A DNA stretch of 64,000 nucleotides from assembly GCF_024586455.1 (NCBI RefSeq), contig NC_065923.1, positions 67,739,076 to 67,803,075 on the forward strand, written 5' to 3'. This document shows positions 34,822-45,560 of this stretch, one piece after another. Positions within the stretch are counted from its first letter, which is position 1, and every line of letters starts with the position of its first letter. The translations under genes and the position numbers were made by a program. The DNA comes from Bactrocera neohumeralis. Taxonomy: Eukaryota > Arthropoda > Insecta > Diptera > Tephritidae. The notes under the pieces were generated by a model. That model saw nothing but the letters and a program-made list of their open reading frames with translations. It made no database searches and was not told the origin of the DNA.

Positions 34822-36073
34822 CAGATCTATTGTTAATTAAAGCCTCGTATTCATCAAATTCGTCATCATGATAGGCGGAATCATCCTCATCATCAGGCAC
34901 ATGAGCGGTATCGCGCTTTGTAACGCGCTGCACTTTCGCTAGGCTGGTGTCGTTCGCGTACACCACAAAGTCGACTGACGCCTTAGCTGTTGCTAACAAT
35001 GAAGCATTCACAGTAGCAGTTGTCAAGTTAACGGCGACAGGTGATGGCTTTGTTATAGTATTGTGCATAGTTTTAGGCGATAGGACTGACGTTGTGTCTT
35101 GGGCACTGTTGTCAATCACTATTACATTGCTTTTCGTCACATTTTGCGCAGTAGGATCACCAGCAAACGGCGACAAAGCGACTGCCCCCGCAGAGAGCGC
35201 ATCATTGGCAACGCTATTACTATTATTGTTATGCATTGTCGCATTGGCAATGGCTGTCGCCGCAGCGGAGGCGCGCATCATTACGGTACAATAGATGAAA
35301 AATACGAGCGTTAAATAGAAAATGCTACGCGTATCGAGGCCACTACCAGCATACGTGGTTCCGCTTCCGGTGGCAGTACCAAACGCACTGTAGAGACCAC
35401 AACCGCTGACATCACCTGCGTCGGCATCATGTCGTACAACGCCACCGCTACCACTACGGAGGCATGTGGTGCGCAAAAATTTGCTGAAGTGTGTTTGTGT
35501 AAGGCTTTTATGGCAACGTCTCGCATGCAGAATGCTGGCGTCGTGCACACAACGCTGTCGTGTATTATGGTTGTGTGGCATATAGTCATTAATATCAGCT
35601 ACGACATCGGCATCTTCAGCGTACGCAGTCACGCACGCGTATGTTTCACGCATGTTGCACGCGGCTGCTGTAGCGGAAGTCGCTACAAGTGCATACAGAG
35701 CAGAGAAGCGAAAATAGTCGACAGTGGGCGTTAGCTGTGGTTGTTGTTTGTGTTGTTGTTGCATTTGTGTTGTTGCCACTGTCTCGCTCGCATGTCGTGC
35801 ATAATACAATTGCTCTCGCCGAATTGGTCCTAGTCGTTGATTTGATTGTTGCTTTTGTTGTTGTCCAATATATTCGTTGTGTGTAGTGGTTGTGGTTCTG
35901 CTACAGTTGCTTTTGTGTATATTATTTTTGTTGTTGTTACGCTGTAAGTTTTCTCTCGTACTCGTCGCTAGCGTTGCAAACTCTTTCTGAATCCTAGCAT
36001 GGAAAAGTTGTCGTTTGTTGTTGTAACTGCTGTGAATTTCCACAATATTTTCCATCGCTGGTTTTGTGGACAT
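34822..36073 (-). CDS. Membrane protein gene, first coding exon
   Basis: The gene encodes a single-pass membrane protein of about 980 residues in seven exons; I do not recognise its name. Exon 1 gives 417 residues. The first 255 are Gln/Asn/Thr/His-rich and low in complexity. A hydrophobic stretch IFYLTLVFFIYCTVMM at about 256-271 followed by small residues looks like a signal or signal-anchor sequence, unusually far from the start. Then come several NxT/NxS sites, a dibasic VTKRD (possible furin-type cleavage) and an acidic stretch PDDEDDSAYHDDEFDEYE. The donor G|GTGAGTAAG is strong, phase 1. The start ATG at 36073 is the first in this frame of the long exon. A downstream start is possible but no ATG lies just before the hydrophobic stretch. 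Confidence 0.75.
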
Positions 36074-36664
36074 GTGAGCAGAAATTGGTTTTTGTTGCTT
36101 TTGTGTTAGTTTCTTGGAAGACTATAACGATATTTGGGTTGTTGTTACATTTTTACTGTTCGCTTTTGTATAATTAAAGTACGGGTTTCCGTTGTCACTT
36201 GTGTGTATTTTTTATTAAATTCCTTATTTATCCTTTTGTTTATGTTTGGAACATTCTACATACATATATCTGCATACATAATATTAGCTACTCCAGCGTT
36301 TATTAGAAACCAGTTTGGCTTATTATACCTGTATTTTATATATATTTCGAAACTCTGATAAGGATATTTCTGCTGAAAATACACATAAAAAAGAAAGTAA
36401 ATATTATATTTAATAAATCAGTTTCTTGATATTCGTTACATTTTACAATTTAGGTACAAAGTGGCAACACAGTTATTAATTTATATTCAAAGCACTGTGT
36501 AAATTGTGGATGCAAGGTTTTGGAAAACTTATTTCGATAATAAATTTGAGGAAATATAAATGATAAATAAATCTATTTTTTATTAAATTTTTAACTACTC
36601 ATTCATAAATAAGCAATAAATATTTCTTTACATAAATGAAATATAATTTAGTGTGACGTTCTGC

Positions 36665-36672
36665 TATCGATA
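36665..36672. promoter_or_regulatory. DRE motif (DREF site) 1
   Basis: Perfect TATCGATA palindrome about 170 bp upstream of the start codon at 36842. In flies DREF binds this motif in promoters of broadly expressed and proliferation genes. Confidence 0.7.
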
Positions 36673-36685
36673 AAACTGCACTATC

Positions 36686-36693
36686 TATCGATA
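36686..36693. promoter_or_regulatory. DRE motif (DREF site) 2
   Basis: A second perfect TATCGATA, 21 bp from the first, that is two helical turns. Confidence 0.7.
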
Positions 36694-36841
36694 TTATGTC
36701 AACACTTTGTTGGCAGCTGTTTACATTTAAATATACTGGCAGCATACAGCAACAAAATGCATTTGTACTATTTTCAACCAATTTTAAACGAACATTTTTA
36801 TTTTAAATAAAAAGTATTTGCATGTGTTGTTTGCTAAAGAA

Positions 36842-37933
36842 ATGGTTAGAATAAGAGGCGTGAAGTGTGCCATATCAACGGATGGACATTTACTGAAAGG
36901 CGATGGCGTTCTTATCACCAATCCAAAGCATGTTGAATTCGCGCGCAAACGTAGGAAGGACTTTCGTCCAGAAAATCGTGTCTGTGCAGATTGTGCAAAA
37001 GTCTTTACACATATGTATAATATGAAACTAAAGAGCGCTATAGAGAAAAAACAACGTCACTCACTAACTGTGTCCTCTTCGTCGTCAGTGGACGACTTTG
37101 ATCGTATTGTATATAAAACGCCGCGTACAAAGCATTTGCGAGATTTTGTAAAACAAAGTGCACCGTACAATTTGGGAGGACGCTCTCAGGAGTTAAGGGA
37201 AAGTGTTGAAAAAGAAAATCAAGCTGATAACGAAAATGTTGGTAACACCAGCTATGAATCATCAACGCATTCGCTAATGGTTAGTGATGATAGCAGTATA
37301 AATTCCACAACTAATATTGGTTTCGAAAGGGTGCCATCTCCCGCTGCTCATGAGGTTGTATCAGACATTAGCGTTAATTCACAGCATTTGTCACAAAAAG
37401 TAATACCATTAGCCAACGCTTCAACAACTGCGACAATTGATATCAGGAGTTTAGAAAATAATGTAGGACCAGATGCTCATGAAGTTGCTGAGGAAGTTCC
37501 GTCAATCGATAGTGACAACTCACAAAATTCATCACAAACTGTAAGACCATTAGCCAACGCTACAGCGACAGCCACAAACAACGCCAGCAGAACAGAAAGT
37601 AATATAGGACGAGATGAGAATATCACGAAGGATTCCACATTATGGCGTAAACCGTTGCAGCCAGCAAAACGTAAAAGAGTGCACATTGTGACAGAACCGC
37701 CAAGAAATCATATATCTGTAAATTCACCAGCGCCAACTGTAAACAATCGGGCTGCACCAGTTTCAGCAAATTCATCTACAAGCAGCGATGACGACTTCGA
37801 TTTCCTACCAAGCTTGAATGCAGTTAATGGCACGCGTTTACCGCATATACAACCAATACCGAAACGCCGGCAGTTCCAGCACGCCATACCAACGGTGCAG
37901 GATATCTATATGCAAGGAATCACCGGCGGCTAG
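36842..37933 (+). CDS. Uncharacterised 363-residue protein
   Basis: An intronless frame starting at an ATG in good context (AAGAAATGG). The same frame is open 24 nt further up but has no ATG there. The N-terminal 75 residues are basic and ordered (VRIRGVKCAI, FARKRRKDFRPENRVCADCA) with a CxxC pair and a preceding Cys that could bind metal. The middle is Ser/Asn-rich and holds two imperfect copies of a segment of about 45 residues (AHEVVSDISV and AHEVAEEVPS, each ending near PLANA). The C-terminus has a KRKRVHIV basic patch that could be a nuclear signal, an acidic SSDDDFDFLPSLN patch and a conserved-looking VQDIYMQGITGG end. A nuclear role is only a guess. I do not recognise the family. Confidence 0.8.
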   Translation: MVRIRGVKCAISTDGHLLKGDGVLITNPKHVEFARKRRKDFRPENRVCADCAKVFTHMYNMKLKSAIEKKQRHSLTVSSSSSVDDFDRIVYKTPRTKHLRDFVKQSAPYNLGGRSQELRESVEKENQADNENVGNTSYESSTHSLMVSDDSSINSTTNIGFERVPSPAAHEVVSDISVNSQHLSQKVIPLANASTTATIDIRSLENNVGPDAHEVAEEVPSIDSDNSQNSSQTVRPLANATATATNNASRTESNIGRDENITKDSTLWRKPLQPAKRKRVHIVTEPPRNHISVNSPAPTVNNRAAPVSANSSTSSDDDFDFLPSLNAVNGTRLPHIQPIPKRRQFQHAIPTVQDIYMQGITGG

Positions 37934-38175
37934 ATTCGATAAGGGAGATCTGTTGCAAAATTTATATATAATATTTTAGGCCAATTGCTTGTATTTATAC
38001 TGATGCTCGAAATTAAAAATTTTATAGATATTTAAGTTAAAAAGTTGTTAATGTGAATCATATAGTATATTATAATTAGACTTCTATTTATATAGCATAA
38101 GATTATATTTTGTGTACTAGTAAAACTATTATTGATTGTATATGTATGTATTTTTGAAGCATGTTCGCTTATTTC

Positions 38176-38181
38176 AATAAA
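38176..38181 (+). terminator. Poly(A) signal of the 36842 gene
   Basis: AATAAA about 240 nt past the stop, with a second AATAAA at 38191. Confidence 0.6.
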
Positions 38182-38219
38182 AATTGTAACAATAAAAATG
38201 AAAATATAGTGAAAAGCGC

Positions 38220-38695
38220 TTTTTTATGCTTCACAATAGTTTTCGCCAGTCCATTGTTCAACGTTTAAGTTGGCAGCAACACATACAAAGAACGACAATC
38301 TATATTTTTTATGTTTCTTGTTGTTTGGTATTCACTCGATAAGCTCTATTTTTTGTCATTTAAGTTAATTTATTGCAACAAGTCAACAAGTTTAGTAAGA
38401 ACAGAATAGTCAACTGACACTGAACTTTGCTGAAGGATGTTGACATGTATATAAGTCTAGTTGGCTAGGATGCAGTAACTTTTCTTAAGTTTTAATGGAA
38501 AAAAACAGTTTTTCAACAAACTTAAAAATTTGTTATAGTCAAACTTTTCTTCGAATTTCTATATAATTGTTTAAATTTGCAAAATAAATGTTTACTATTG
38601 CTAAAATTTTAAAGAGAATTTAGAAGAGTAACCCGCTTATTATGCTAAATATTGTTTCTCTTAATTTGTTATAAAAACAAAACTTTGAATGCCAA
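38220..38695. other. Intergenic, nothing recognised
   Basis: No coding frame or repeat. Confidence 0.4.
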
Positions 38696-38892
38696 CTAAA
38701 TGCTATTGAAGTCCGATCTGACCAATTTGTTCGGAGATTGTTGCACTGTGAAATAAAAAAGTTTTCCATGCAAGAATGTGATTTTGAGCGATCAGTTTAT
38801 ATGACAGATATATGCTATAGTGGTTCTTTCTCAACCTTTTGTTCGGAGTTTACGTTGGACTAATTCATTACAAATGTCTTGAATATAGGTTT

Positions 38893-38995
38893 TCCACGAC
38901 AGTCGGGTCCACGTAACCGGAACGTAACCGGATTTTTTACTCTGTCAACTCGACAGAATTCTGCCGCTACGACAACAACAACAACAACAAAATCT
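38893..38995 (-). repeat. Short GTT-headed repeat, copy 1
   Basis: The reverse complement runs from (GTT)n through AGCGGCAGAATTCTG, GAGTTGACAG and a core to GACCCGACTGTCGTGG. Same family as 42062-42175. Confidence 0.75.
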
Positions 38996-39117
38996 TGAAG
39001 AAAATGTTGTATGGAAAAAGGACTTGAAATTTATCGTTTGGTTTGCATGGTAGCTATATGCTATAGTGTTCCGTTCCCAACAATTTGTTCGGAGATTGTA
39101 GCGCTCTTTTGGACAAT

Positions 39118-39200
39118 AACCGTAACGCTCGTACCCACGTAACGCTCGGGTCTACGGTCGGACTGTCCACTCTGCAGAATTCAACAACAACAATAATCTA
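39118..39200 (-). repeat. Short GTT-headed repeat, copy 2
   Basis: The reverse complement shows GTTGTTGTTGAATTCTGCAG, GTGGACAGTC and TAGACCCGAGCG, a shorter and more diverged copy. Confidence 0.6.
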
Positions 39201-39497
39201 TGCCAAATTTTGTTGAGATAACTCGTAAAAAAAGTTGTTCATACCTGGACTTGATTTTAATCGATCAGTGTGTAGGGCAGTTATAACCTATTGTGGTCCG
39301 ATATCGGCCTTTCCGACAAATCAGCAGTTTCTTGGAGGAAAAAGAACCCGAGAAAATTTTCAGATCGATATCTCCAAAACTGAGTGACTAAATACTAAAT
39401 ATACCTTGTTTAGGGTATAAGAAATTATTAGAACGCTTGAAATTTGTTTATATGTTTATGTATGTATGTAAATTCGTATATAAAGTGTATTTTTCAG

Positions 39498-39605
39498 CAC
39501 AATGGGTTTTTATTGTTACTGATTTCATCATTAATAGCTGCCGTGGAAGCATCCTCCAACATAATAACCACTTCATCACAACCAAACGTGATAATAGTTG
39601 ACTCA
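39498..39605 (+). CDS. Possible isolated 108-nt coding exon
   Basis: The segment is bounded by TATTTTTCAG and by GTAAGC, is exactly 36 codons long and is open in phase 0. It would encode a hydrophobic stretch like a signal peptide (FLLLLISSLIAAVEA) followed by SSNIITTSSQPNVIIVDS. No start codon lies inside in this frame and no neighbouring exons were found, so the gene it would belong to is unknown. It could be a chance match. Confidence 0.35.
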
Positions 39606-40111
39606 GTAAGCAAGCTGTGTATATAAGCAATCGTGAAAATGTCGCCGGGAGGTAGATGCGGGCGCTGCTGAATCAGTTGGTCTTTATAAATTGCTTATGT
39701 CTATTATGCACATTAGTAAACAGAAGAAAAAAATATAAAGAAAGTGATAATGATATGCGGAAAAACACTTGCTGTTGACAGCCCGCAAAAGTATGCTTCA
39801 TATTTGTACATGTTGGTATGCAGGTCTTTTCGAAAGTGTCTATTGCATCAATAGCCATATATGATGTCATGCACTAAAAACCCGATAGAGAAATTTGCGC
39901 ACAGCACATAGAAGAGCTCTTACTGCTAGTGAATAGATGGGATTTCATTGAGGAAAAAATAAGGGTATATAAATTTATATATTAATTTTCGGAAGTGTCG
40001 TCTATTCATGGGACATATTTATATGTATGCACTTAAGTATATAATTCATAGCTTTAATTCATACTTAAGTATATCCATAGCTTCTTCCCGTGTAGAGGTT
40101 ACATAGCATAC
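39606..40111. other. Intergenic, nothing recognised
   Basis: No supported exon or repeat. Confidence 0.4.
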
Positions 40112-40445
40112 AAGGGCATACCCAGTGTGACAGTTTAAAAAGGCGATTGTAACAAAAAAGTACCCGGAAATTGTAAATAAAACGAAAAATATTTAATTAT
40201 TCATAAATTTTAGTTTTGCCGCCTTCAAAGTAATCTATGCCAACGATTTTTCCGGTGCTCAAAACATTTTTCATAAGCACTTTTTGAGTTGTGCTTCAGC
40301 TCCTTCAGTGAATTTTGTTGTATTTCTTCGATCGACTGAAAACGGGTTCCACGGGGCTGCAATTTCAGTTTGGGGAACAAGAACAAATCACACGGAGGCA
40401 AATCTGTTGAATACGGTGGTTGATCGATGGTATTCATTGCATTTT
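40112..40445 (-). mobile_element. Mariner 3' fragment (D,D34D type)
   Basis: The minus strand reads PPYSTDLPPCDLFLFPKLKL, with Asp in the place of the third catalytic residue, then FQSIEEIQQNSLKELK and KNRWHR, a C-terminal mariner transposase. The rest of the gene is absent. Confidence 0.8.
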
Positions 40446-41300
40446 TGGCTTTAAATTTTAAAGATGAACTGATGGAGCTGATTGAACTGAGCGACTATGT
40501 TCACTTTAGAAGGCTATAACTCAAAAAATATTTGAGCTATTGATTTTAAATTGTGTATATTATTAAATATTTTATTATGCATTTTTTATTTTCACTTCTA
40601 AAACTTTTTTTTTTTACAAACTTTAACTAAATTCACTTCAACTTGTTACCATTCAGCTAATGGAGAAAAACGAAAGGACTGTTGCGTCTTTAAATTTTTC
40701 TTGCAGCACCCATTTACAACGTGTAGTTGTCACTCCATATAGCCGCGTATTTGCCTTGAGGGTTTATAGTGTGCAGTGATAGTTGTCGCGTTGCAGTTTG
40801 TGACAGGCTGTGTGCATGCGTGTCGCTGACTGCCTGATGATAGTGGTTTATTTAAAGTAATGCGCTTAACGTGTAGATAATATAGAGATGTATGTATGTG
40901 TGGGTGTATAGTATGTATCAGCTAGTATGTAGTTATTTACTTGTTTCACTTAAATATTTAATCGATTCTATTATATAATCTCATTAGTGTCGGCAAATTG
41001 CGGTTGACTGAGGCGTCATTCCATCCTTCTTGTTGATTTCATTTTGACTTTTCACTGTAAGCCCGTGGACTTGAGTTGACATTTAATTTAAACGAAGTAA
41101 CTGGAAGAGCGCTAGGGATAAGAAGATATTGCAGTTATTTTACTACAATGATTTGTGTGGTGAAATGAAAAATGTATGAATTCCCTGAATACCTTTAAGA
41201 ACATTTAACAATTGCTTCCATTTATTTACCTGTATTACTATATTTCTTCGCAGTATTAAGTATTCGCCGAAATATTACAGACATATTCTTAATCAGTTAC
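40446..41300. other. Intergenic, nothing recognised
   Basis: No supported coding frame. A TATGTATGTGTGGGTGTATAG stretch is near 40890. Confidence 0.4.
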
Positions 41301-41302
41301 TG

Positions 41303-41425
41303 TTGTTGTACAGAACACATGCATGCAATAATTTCGAGGAATGGTGCTGAGTTAACCGTGCCTCGCCAGATAAAAATATGATCTCTCCTGTTACTTAGAC
41401 CCGACTGGCGTGGCAACGGATTCTT
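41303..41425 (+). repeat. Short GTT-headed repeat, copy 3
   Basis: Begins TTGTTGTACAG, then has a diverged middle, GCCAGATAAAAAT and TTAGACCCGACTGGCGTGG. Same direction as the 42062 copy. Confidence 0.55.
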
Positions 41426-41699
41426 AATCATTAACAGGCCTCGGTTATTTTCCAAGTACATATATACAGCAATAATTTTGAATAAAGAATCCCCATGATC
41501 ATGGCTTTTAGAGAAACTTGCTAGATTTGTTTACTATAGGCAACACCAAGAGGCAACCTTTCACTATCAGAAGTGACATATTCTACGAGAATTTGTATTG
41601 ATTTAAAGACCGGAAATTAACGGAGTCTCACAAACCTTATTTTACTACTGGGTGAAGGAGCGGGTTTGGCTATTATTTCTATCATATTTTTATCTATGG

Positions 41700-42410
41700 G
41701 TGCTTGACGAGTTAACGCAAAAAACTTTATGGACCGAATTTACACCTGTGAATCGCTAATGGATCGCAACAAAATCGAACCTTTTCTGAGGCGGATGGTT
41801 ACGGGTGGTGAAAAGTGGCTCACTTACGACAGCGTCAAGCAAAAAAGGTCGTAGTGAAATCGCAGTGAGCCGGGGCAAACGTTGACCAAGACAGGATTGA
41901 CCGTTAGCAAGGTTTTGCTATGTGTTTGGTGGTATTGGCAGGGTATCGTCTACTGCGCACTTGCCGTCAAACTCTTAATTCGGACTTGTACTGCCAACAA
42001 ATAGACCGTCTGATGGAAGCAACCGCTCAGAAGCGGTTTAGTCCGCCTAAATGAGAGGAACTATATTTATTGTTGTTGTTGTGTTAGCGGCCGAAATCTG
42101 CCGAGTTGACAGTCCTTGGCCAGATAAAATCCGGGTCCGTTCTGTTTACGTAGACCCGACTGTCGTGGAACGGTCTCTCAGTGTGCTAGGCCACACACAT
42201 TGATAATTACTAGCCAAAAACTCCAAGAGCTTGGTTGTGATATTCTTATGCATCCACCTTATAGTTTGAACCCGGCAATAAGGGATTACTACCTGTTCTT
42301 GTGTATGGCAAAAGTTTTCGCTGGTGAAAAATTCATCTCAATAAAAGCTTATGAAAATTTTTTGCCAATACTGACTAGGGTTTCTATGAAAGCGGCCTTA
42401 TGAAATTACC
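41700..42410 (+). mobile_element. Mariner, irritans-like, split by an insertion
   Basis: The first part reads RMVTGGEKWLTYDSVKQKRS (first catalytic Asp replaced, GDEKW being usual) and GLTVSKVLLCVWWYWQGIVYC. After the inserted repeat at 42062-42180 it resumes with SQKLQELGCDILMHPPYSLN and YYLFLCMAKVFAGEKF. The second catalytic Asp block is missing. Confidence 0.8.
42062..42180 (+). repeat. Short GTT-headed repeat, copy 4 (best preserved)
   Basis: (TTG)n, then TTAGCGGCCGAAATCTGCC, GAGTTGACAGTCCTTGGCC, CCGGGTCC and GTAGACCCGACTGTCGTGG. It interrupts a mariner transposase, so it has been mobile or was copied in. Confidence 0.75.
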
Positions 42411-42950
42411 TTCGAAATGCCAACAATTTATCGTACAAAACGTTGCTTATTTCATCTATATCGAATAGTTCTAATGTAAAAATAATATATTCTTTAACTT
42501 GACCTTACATATTAAGTACATATTGGGACGGGCCGACAATTTAGGTTAAAATTTCTCGAATACTTGTTCGCTTTCGACATGATCTTTCTGTGATCCACTC
42601 ATTACCTTTAAGTTCAAAGCAGATTTCAAAATGGAATGTGGTATTCACCATTCACTACACCCTTAACAGAATGAGTACTCCGGACCGGGGTTGCTTTTGA
42701 TAACAGTCTCTAGATAATGGTACATTGCATACAAATTAACCTAATCAAACCAAAGAGGAGTTTAATAACTGAGGAACCAGCTCTGAAAGTCTTTATTTGA
42801 ATGAGAATTCCAAAGTCAGTCAAATCGCAAACTCTGTTATTTAAACTGGTATAAAACAAGAAGGAGAGTGTGTAAATTTTTCAGCTAGAAATGTCAAATT
42901 TAGTAAGACATATTTCTTTAAAAATACACTGTGCAAATCGCAGAAGTCCA
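42411..42950. other. Intergenic, nothing recognised
   Basis: No supported coding frame. Confidence 0.4.
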
Positions 42951-42954
42951 TAAA

Positions 42955-43042
42955 GACCGTTCCCAATAGAGTCGGGACTATTCACCGAATAAGTCCGGCA
43001 TTTGCCGACTAAGGACTGTCAACTTAACTCAAATTTATGGTG
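42955..43042 (-). repeat. Short GTT-headed repeat, copy 5 (head lost)
   Basis: The reverse complement shows GTTGACAGTCCTTAGTCGG, CCGGACTTATTC, AATAGTCCCGACTC and GGGAACGGTC. The GTT head is missing. Confidence 0.65.
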
Positions 43043-43100
43043 TATGGAAATGTTTTCAGTCGCAACAACGGAAATCCAGAAATTCATTTATACATGTAAC

Positions 43101-43510
43101 GGGTGATCCAAATAGAGGTACTTTTTTCAACACATGAAGACCGTGGATAGCCTTTTCGGCGCCATTCGCCGCAACTTAGAACTGACGTATGGAACGACTT
43201 GGCGAATTTTACGTCGAGATCTTAAATTGAAAGCGTACAAAATATAGCTTGTGCAAAAACTGAAGCCGCTTGACTTTCCCAAGCGACATTGCTTCGCTTT
43301 ATGGGCTCTTACAAACTTCCAAGAAGATCCGACGTTTTCGAGCCAAATTTTGTTCAGCGATGAGGTCCATTTCTGGCTCAATGGGTATGTAAACAAGCAA
43401 AATTGCCGCATTTGAGACGAAGAGCGACCCAAAGAGATTCAAGAGCCGCCATTTCATCCAGAAAAATAACGGCTTGGTATGGTTTGTGAGCCGGTGGAAT
43501 CATCGGTCAT
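43101..43510 (+). mobile_element. Mariner, rosa-like, 5' fragment (copy E)
   Basis: Starts with GGGTGATCCAAATAGAGGTAC, the 5' form of the terminal repeat. The transposase fragment includes FSDEVHFWLNGYVNKQNCRI with the first catalytic Asp intact, and ends abruptly at about 43510. Confidence 0.7.
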
Positions 43511-44704
43511 GCTAAAAATCACAGTTCCACAGCTGAACTTCGAGAATGACCATGGTTAAACTCGAGTTCTGCCATATAAAATAATCTTAAATCAGCTTAA
43601 ATCATGCTTAGCTGCGCTCTATCATTGAACCACATTCGTTTATGGCAAAGCAATATTAAAGAATCGATATAATCCACCTGCTCGCTCGGAACCGTAAGCA
43701 AAAGCCGAAAAGTGGATACAGGACATATTAGGTATGGTCCAACTACCCAACAACGTCCAGTTATACCGTTACAACAACGCTAACGGTAACATTTATGTGC
43801 ACTGTGTGTGTGTGGATCCTTGCTTTGTTGTGCTGCTTTTATTTACGTGCCTACCTTTCATTTTCGCTATTTTCTCTTTGTTGCAAGCACTTCGAGCCAT
43901 TGTATCATGCACATTGTCACCGGCATTTTTTATTTATTGATGAATTGTTTTGTTTTCTGCTGCTGTCAAGGCAGAGTGTGAAGCAAACAAACAAACGTTG
44001 CCAATGTTTTTGCTTCTGTTTTTGTTTTTGCTTTTTACCGAAATACCCAGCCAAGTATGTGTAATATGCATATAACGGTTAACATTTATCATCGTGTAAC
44101 GACAACCTACCAAAAAGCCAAAAAAAAAAATGGATTGCTGGAAAAGCGAGAAACCTGCACGATCGAGATTATCTGTGATTTTGCGAATGCATATGCGAAA
44201 CACGTAGCCTCGAACCGCTCGGATTTGGTTTAACACAAAAACAAGGACGTCCCTGTATTAATCCTCAAATACACACTTAGTAGCACCGACAGCAGAGTTG
44301 CGGTCTAGTATGTTTTGCTTGTGGTTGGACACACATGATGTTATTACTGGCTCGATTCCATTGAATGGCACTTTTTAATATTCAATTTCTGTGCAGCAAA
44401 GTCGTTTCGGTATGCAAATCTTTATTGTTAAGTATGATTGTATGGAAATTTCATTGTTTTTCCTCTTCTAGCGTGGATATAAGGAGGCTATAGTGTAGGT
44501 TTCACTTCAACTTGAAGCTTAACGACAAAGGATTTAGTGGATTTTCAGTTTCGGTTTTAATAAGTAATTAAAATTTAGTCCATTGGTGATGCACTCAAAG
44601 TGCTTACGTCTTTGCTAAAGCTGCTTTGAGCTTCCGTTTCTATTTATAGAATTGTACTTGATTAAATTCTTAAGCTTTCACGAAGAGATAATGGGTGTTT
44701 ATGA
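43511..44704. other. Intergenic, nothing recognised
   Basis: Open frames at 43734-44064 are in low-complexity, pyrimidine-rich DNA and lack motifs. Confidence 0.4.
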
Positions 44705-45560
44705 GCTCACTTCTTCTTCTTCTTTATTGGCGTAGTTACGGCTTACGCGGTTATAGCCGAGTTCACAAGAGCGCGCCAGTCGTTCCTCTTATTTTCACTA
44801 TTTACCGCCAATTCGGGATACCAAATGCAGCCAAATCCTTCTCCATCTGATCTCTTTAACAAAGTTGAGATCTTCCTCTACTTCCACCGGCGGATACGAA
44901 TCGAAAACATGCAAAGCTGAGGTATTCTCTACCATTCGAACAACATGACCCAGCCAGCGCATCCGAGGTCTCCTACTTCGCTGAACTATGTCAATGTCGC
45001 CGTATATCGCATATGCGATGACTGTTTGTTTGATGACAGGAGTTATTTCGTCTTATCCTCGTTCACAACCAGACCCTTACGCTTCGCTTCCTTATCCAGT
45101 CTAGAGAAAGCAGAACTAACGGCGCGTCTCTATATAGCTCTTCAGCTCGTATTATTTTCTCCAGCAATAGATGGAAGAAGTCACACGATAGAAAGTCTCC
45201 TTGTCTGAAATCTCGCTTGGTATCGAACGGCTCGCAGAGGTCATTTCTCATCCGTCATCCCGACGGAGCTTTTGAGATTGCTCGACGTCAGCTTAAACAG
45301 CCGCATTAACTTTGGTGGGATACCAAGCTCAAACTATGCCATCCGCCGAAAAGGGATTCACAAGATGTGGTCGTTCTTTATTTTGCCCATAAACTCCTAA
45401 AGGTAGATCGCCAGATCGACGAAGCGTTTTGAGCTTACCGCAAATGTAGTAAGGCGATTAATATCAATTCCAGCAATTTCGCTAGGTTCGCCAAAGGTGT
45501 GTCTACCGAGATAATTCAATCTCAGTCTGGCAAAGAGAAGGCAGTGACAAGATGTTTATA
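44705..45560 (-). mobile_element. RTE-like LINE 3' part, minus strand
   Basis: The minus strand reads CEPFDTKRDFRQGDFLSCDF and LLLEKIIRA of the reverse transcriptase; the YADD box is lost by deletion. A later HVVRMVENTSALHVFDS-like stretch and the 3' end (hairpin near 44738-44752, then AATAAAGAAGAAGAAGAAG) are present. Confidence 0.7.

Larger units (their letters stand above)
36074..36841. promoter_or_regulatory. Shared intergenic region of two divergent genes
   Basis: The coding starts of two divergent genes are about 770 bp apart. The region holds AT-rich 5' flanks and the DRE pair at 36665-36693. It should include the 5' UTRs and core promoters of both genes. Confidence 0.55.
38700..39420 (+). 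mobile_element. INE-1/DINE-1-like element with two inserted short repeats
   Basis: Blocks typical of the family (GATCAGTTTATATGACAG, GGTAGCTATATGCTATAG, AGATCGATATCTCCAAAACT, and an end like TACCTTGTTTAGGGTATA) are interrupted at 38893-38995 and 39118-39200 by a different repeat. Confidence 0.65.

Noticed and set aside
35429..35886. Plus-strand frames opposite exon 1 of the membrane-protein gene
   Set aside because: They arise from the low-complexity antisense strand of a coding exon.
39448..39630. 60-codon minus-strand frame
   Set aside because: Antisense to the candidate exon and without splice signals or motifs.
42062..42180. tRNA gene or tRNA-derived SINE
   Set aside because: The core folds into a hairpin but not a cloverleaf, and no convincing A and B boxes were found by eye.
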